Shown here in pieces: positions 61,810-64,000 of a DNA stretch of 64,000 nt. This stretch comes from Pseudaquidulcibacter saccharophilus. Its GTDB lineage: Bacteria; Pseudomonadota; Alphaproteobacteria; Caulobacterales; Aquidulcibacteraceae. How positions within the stretch are numbered: the stretch's first letter is position 1; each line of letters opens with the position of its first letter. A model generated the notes under the pieces. It saw nothing but the letters and a program-made list of their open reading frames with translations. It was not told the DNA's origin and did no database searches. Location: the NCBI RefSeq assembly GCF_019455445.1, contig NZ_JAHWUS010000001.1:1011856-1075855 (forward strand), written 5' to 3'. The translations under genes and the position numbers were made by a program.

Positions 61810-63299
61810 TAGCGGATTTTCACCTTATCCCCCAAAAGCGAAGGGATTGTCATCATAATAATATATAAATCCATCCAAAGGCCGGAGTTTTCAATATATT
61901 CAACGTCATAATTAACACGTTCTTCAACCTCTTCTGGGGTATGAACGGGGCCACGTGAACCATGAATTGCCGCCCAGCCAGTAATACCAGGTTTAATTCG
62001 GTGACGGTGTGCGTAATCAGAAACCAATTTCTCACTTAGGTCGTCGCCGGTTTTCATACCAATTGCGTGCGGGCGTGGGCCGACAAGCGACATATCACCC
62101 AAAATAACGTTAAATAATTGTGGTAACTCATCAATTGAGGTTTTTCGGATAAATTTCCCAATTTTGGTCACGCGGGGGTCGTCTTGCACAACTTGCTGCG
62201 CAGCCTGATAATCACATTGTTCAATAAACATTGAACGGAATTTGAAGCAATAAAATTCCTGATTATTAAAACCATGGCGCTTTTGTCGGAAGAAAACAGG
62301 CCCTTTACTTTCTAATTTAATTGCAATCGCGGTTGCCAGCATAATTGGGCTTAATAAAATTAATGCCATAATGCTTAGGGTTAAATCCTGCACACGCTTC
62401 CAGAATGCACGCTTCGCATCTTCAGGGCTTCCAGATACATAAGCAACCGGAAATGCGCCAAGATTGCCAATGGTTATACCATCAACCTCAAAACCCTGCA
62501 TATCGATTGCCAATACCAATTTATTTGGCATCGAGCGTAGCTTTTCAGTTAGTTGGAGGACGCGTTCTTGGGCGGCACTTGAAACCGTAATTACAACACG
62601 GTCAATTGTTGGTAATTGCGACCATTCCATAAGGGCATCAAGATCACCCAATACCGGAACACCATTAATCTCTTTTGGCGCACGGCTTAGGCGGTCATCA
62701 AAAATACCTAGAAAGTTAAAATCACCACCAGCTTTTAGTTTGTTAATCAGAACCTTTGCCTGCTTGGTTGCGCCAACCACAACAATATTCATTGAGAAAA
62801 AGCCGGATTCACTTAGGCGTTTTACTACGGCTGCTGATATTGTGTGGGTTATTAATAGAATTACCCCTGCTGATGCGACCATAAAAGTGGCCTCGCCAAC
62901 GGTTTCTTGCCATGGGCGTGCCGAAATGCCGGAAACCAAAAAGCCGATAACAATTGCAAGCGGCATGGCAATAACGATTGCGCCCAATGTATTTAGGAAA
63001 TGTTTCAATGGGCTGGGACGTGATGTGAAATGATATAAATCATTTTCACGCGCAACCCACCATAAACCCGCCGCAGAAAATGCAAATGGCATAGTAATCG
63101 CCAAATCAGCCGATAATAAACGGTCGGCAATATAAAGGCGCAAAGTTACCGCCATTAAAAACGCAACGGCAAAAAAATCAAAAATCTCTAATGCTTTTGC
63201 AAAACCAGAACGAAATATACGCGCGCCCCGCGCAGCACGTTTTCCATGTAATGAATTTGTATTTTCCAACAAGCGTTTCGCGGTATTTGCCGACAACAT
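61809..63299 (-). CDS. hfsE: Undecaprenyl-phosphate sugar phosphotransferase (HfsE-like)
   Basis: This is the priming enzyme that puts the first sugar-1-phosphate on undecaprenyl phosphate. I place the start at ATG 63299 with GGGGAAG six bases upstream (496 residues). It has about five transmembrane helices, a Rossmann-like CoA_binding_3 domain (NIVVVGATKQAKVLINKLKA) and the catalytic bacterial sugar-transferase domain from about residue 305. That domain has KLESKGPVFFRQKRHGFNN, KTSIDELPQLFNVILGDMSL and VGPRPHAIG. The WcaJ/WbaP-like architecture fits a hexose-1-P donor. It is first in the leftward E-F-G operon. Confidence 0.9.
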   Translation of the reverse strand: MLSANTAKRLLENTNSLHGKRAARGARIFRSGFAKALEIFDFFAVAFLMAVTLRLYIADRLLSADLAITMPFAFSAAGLWWVARENDLYHFTSRPSPLKHFLNTLGAIVIAMPLAIVIGFLVSGISARPWQETVGEATFMVASAGVILLITHTISAAVVKRLSESGFFSMNIVVVGATKQAKVLINKLKAGGDFNFLGIFDDRLSRAPKEINGVPVLGDLDALMEWSQLPTIDRVVITVSSAAQERVLQLTEKLRSMPNKLVLAIDMQGFEVDGITIGNLGAFPVAYVSGSPEDAKRAFWKRVQDLTLSIMALILLSPIMLATAIAIKLESKGPVFFRQKRHGFNNQEFYCFKFRSMFIEQCDYQAAQQVVQDDPRVTKIGKFIRKTSIDELPQLFNVILGDMSLVGPRPHAIGMKTGDDLSEKLVSDYAHRHRIKPGITGWAAIHGSRGPVHTPEEVEERVNYDVEYIENSGLWMDLYIIMMTIPSLLGDKVKIR

Positions 63300-63529
63300 A
63301 TTCTTCCCCAATGGGCGCGAATATACATCTTTGTTCTAAGTAATCGGTTAATATCCTGATATTATTTACAGTTAATTTGTCGATATTTATGATAATATTT
63401 GAAAATGACTTGTGAAATAAGATGTATTGTCGATAAAGTTTATATGTATCTTGCTGAAATTTTAGTGCAATTAATCTGCCAGAATATCTTGGCATCTTAG
63501 GAATGTTCGTATAACACCATTCCGCGAGT

Positions 63530-63620
63530 GGAGACGTGGCCGAGAGGCTGAAGGCACTCGTTTGCTAAATGAGCGTACTCCAAAAGGGTACCGAGGGTTC
63601 GAATCCCTCCGTCTCCGCCA
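63530..63620 (+). tRNA. tRNA-Ser (GCT)
   Basis: The 91-nt cloverleaf has acceptor arms GGAGACG/CGTCTCC, an anticodon loop TTGCTAA with anticodon GCT (63564-63566) on a CTCGT/ATGAG stem, a long class II variable arm, T-loop GGTTCGAATCC, and an encoded CCA end. It reads AGC/AGU serine codons. Confidence 0.97.
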
Positions 63621-64000
63621 CTTACCTGCTTTTCTGTATCATTGATTTATATCGCCTTGTTATTTTATGACTGGGTTGGTGAATCATTTTTGTTCGTGTT
63701 TTTGCATGAATTAAGCGGAGTTTATGTGAAAGCGGGCGGAAATATATTTTATTATTAGGTTGATTTTTAAAATTTTAATCTAGGTCAGCTGGGTGGTGTT
63801 TGATAGCTTGAAGGATTTGTGTCAAAAAACACAAATAATAACAATATGTTATAAAAATTGTTTTGAAAGATGCAATTATTGGGTTTGACATTTCATAATC
63901 TAGTGATAAAAGTGTCATGTTAATTTATTTTAATCAGCATTTACGTGCTGTTTTTTTTAAATACAAAATGACACCGGTATCATCGGCAATAATTTAAAAT
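63621..64000. other. Gene-free AT-rich tail of the window
   Basis: No coding frame or RNA gene is supported in these 380 bases. A perfect 8-bp hairpin (ATTTGTGT/ACACAAAT, 63815-63836) could end a transcript. A TTGACA at 63885-63890 has only a weak -10 partner (TAAAAG at 63907). Tail ends in AT-rich sequence; a gene may start beyond the edge. Confidence 0.6.

Noticed and set aside
63885-63912. TTGACA promoter in the window tail
   Set aside because: The -10 (TAAAAG) is poor, spacing is 16, and no gene follows within the window.

Overview
The window looks like a chromosomal segment of a moderately AT-rich alphaproteobacterium of the Caulobacterales/Maricaulales (Hyphomonadaceae-like) type, that is, a flagellated and probably surface-attaching cell. 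The reasons are: a polysaccharide cluster in the gene order known from the Caulobacter holdfast locus (D-A-B-C, then G-F-E); a fliLM operon divergent from flgF-flgG-flgA-flgH, with a near-perfect sigma-54 box and a TTAA-N7-TTAA (CtrA-type) box between them; a second TTAA-N7-TTAA box between the hfsD-like and hfsA-like genes; class II DAHP synthase; a PPi-type phosphofructokinase; and a TonB-dependent receptor. No rRNA, CRISPR array or prophage is visible. There is one tRNA (Ser, GCT).

Layout. 1-3760: surE (cut by the window edge), pcm, an NlpD-like LysM/M23 protein, a lipoprotein and a glutathione transferase. 3763-4826: two 156-bp direct repeats, about 97% identical, bracket an AT-rich lipoprotein gene; the left repeat carries the last codons of the neighbouring methyltransferase gene. 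4800-10759: methyltransferase, YpfJ-type metallopeptidase, lytic transglycosylase, uracil-DNA glycosylase and ETF-ubiquinone oxidoreductase, followed by two copies of a structured intergenic repeat. 11075-27889: mostly housekeeping genes (TPR protein, ispE, a WecA-like transferase, a polyprenyl synthase, a TrmN6-like methyltransferase, nnrD, serS, a YgiC-like ATP-grasp enzyme with a lipoprotein, pth, rplY, a SulP transporter, prs, a cysteine synthase). 28044-30615: a Sau3AI-like restriction-modification pair in AT-rich DNA. 30871-38276: site-2-type protease, TonB receptor, PPi-phosphofructokinase, class II DAHP synthase and two small proteins.

38452-48802 is the flagellar block: flgF-flgG-flgA-flgH leftward (L/P ring and distal rod parts), and rightward fliL-fliM, a DUF6468-type protein, a MotE-like protein and a 1265-residue secreted TPR protein. 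It runs directly into ddl-ftsQ-ftsA (48930-52094), the tail of a division/cell-wall cluster that stops before any ftsZ. After two small genes comes a TadG-like von Willebrand protein (53195-54982), and then the holdfast-type export cluster (54983-63299): outer-membrane export lipoprotein, chain-length regulator, a P-loop-degenerate kinase-like partner, polymerase, glycosyltransferase, flippase and priming sugar transferase. Flagellum, division and adhesin genes thus lie side by side, with likely CtrA sites at two of the promoter regions.

At the sequence level, Rho-independent terminators are frequent and stylised. Several are followed by members of a dispersed hairpin element that shares an ATATGC lead-in and a GAAA-ACCGCG-TTTTT apex while its stem sequence changes. 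Coordinates and motifs were read by eye. Family names rest on motif recognition, not on database searches.
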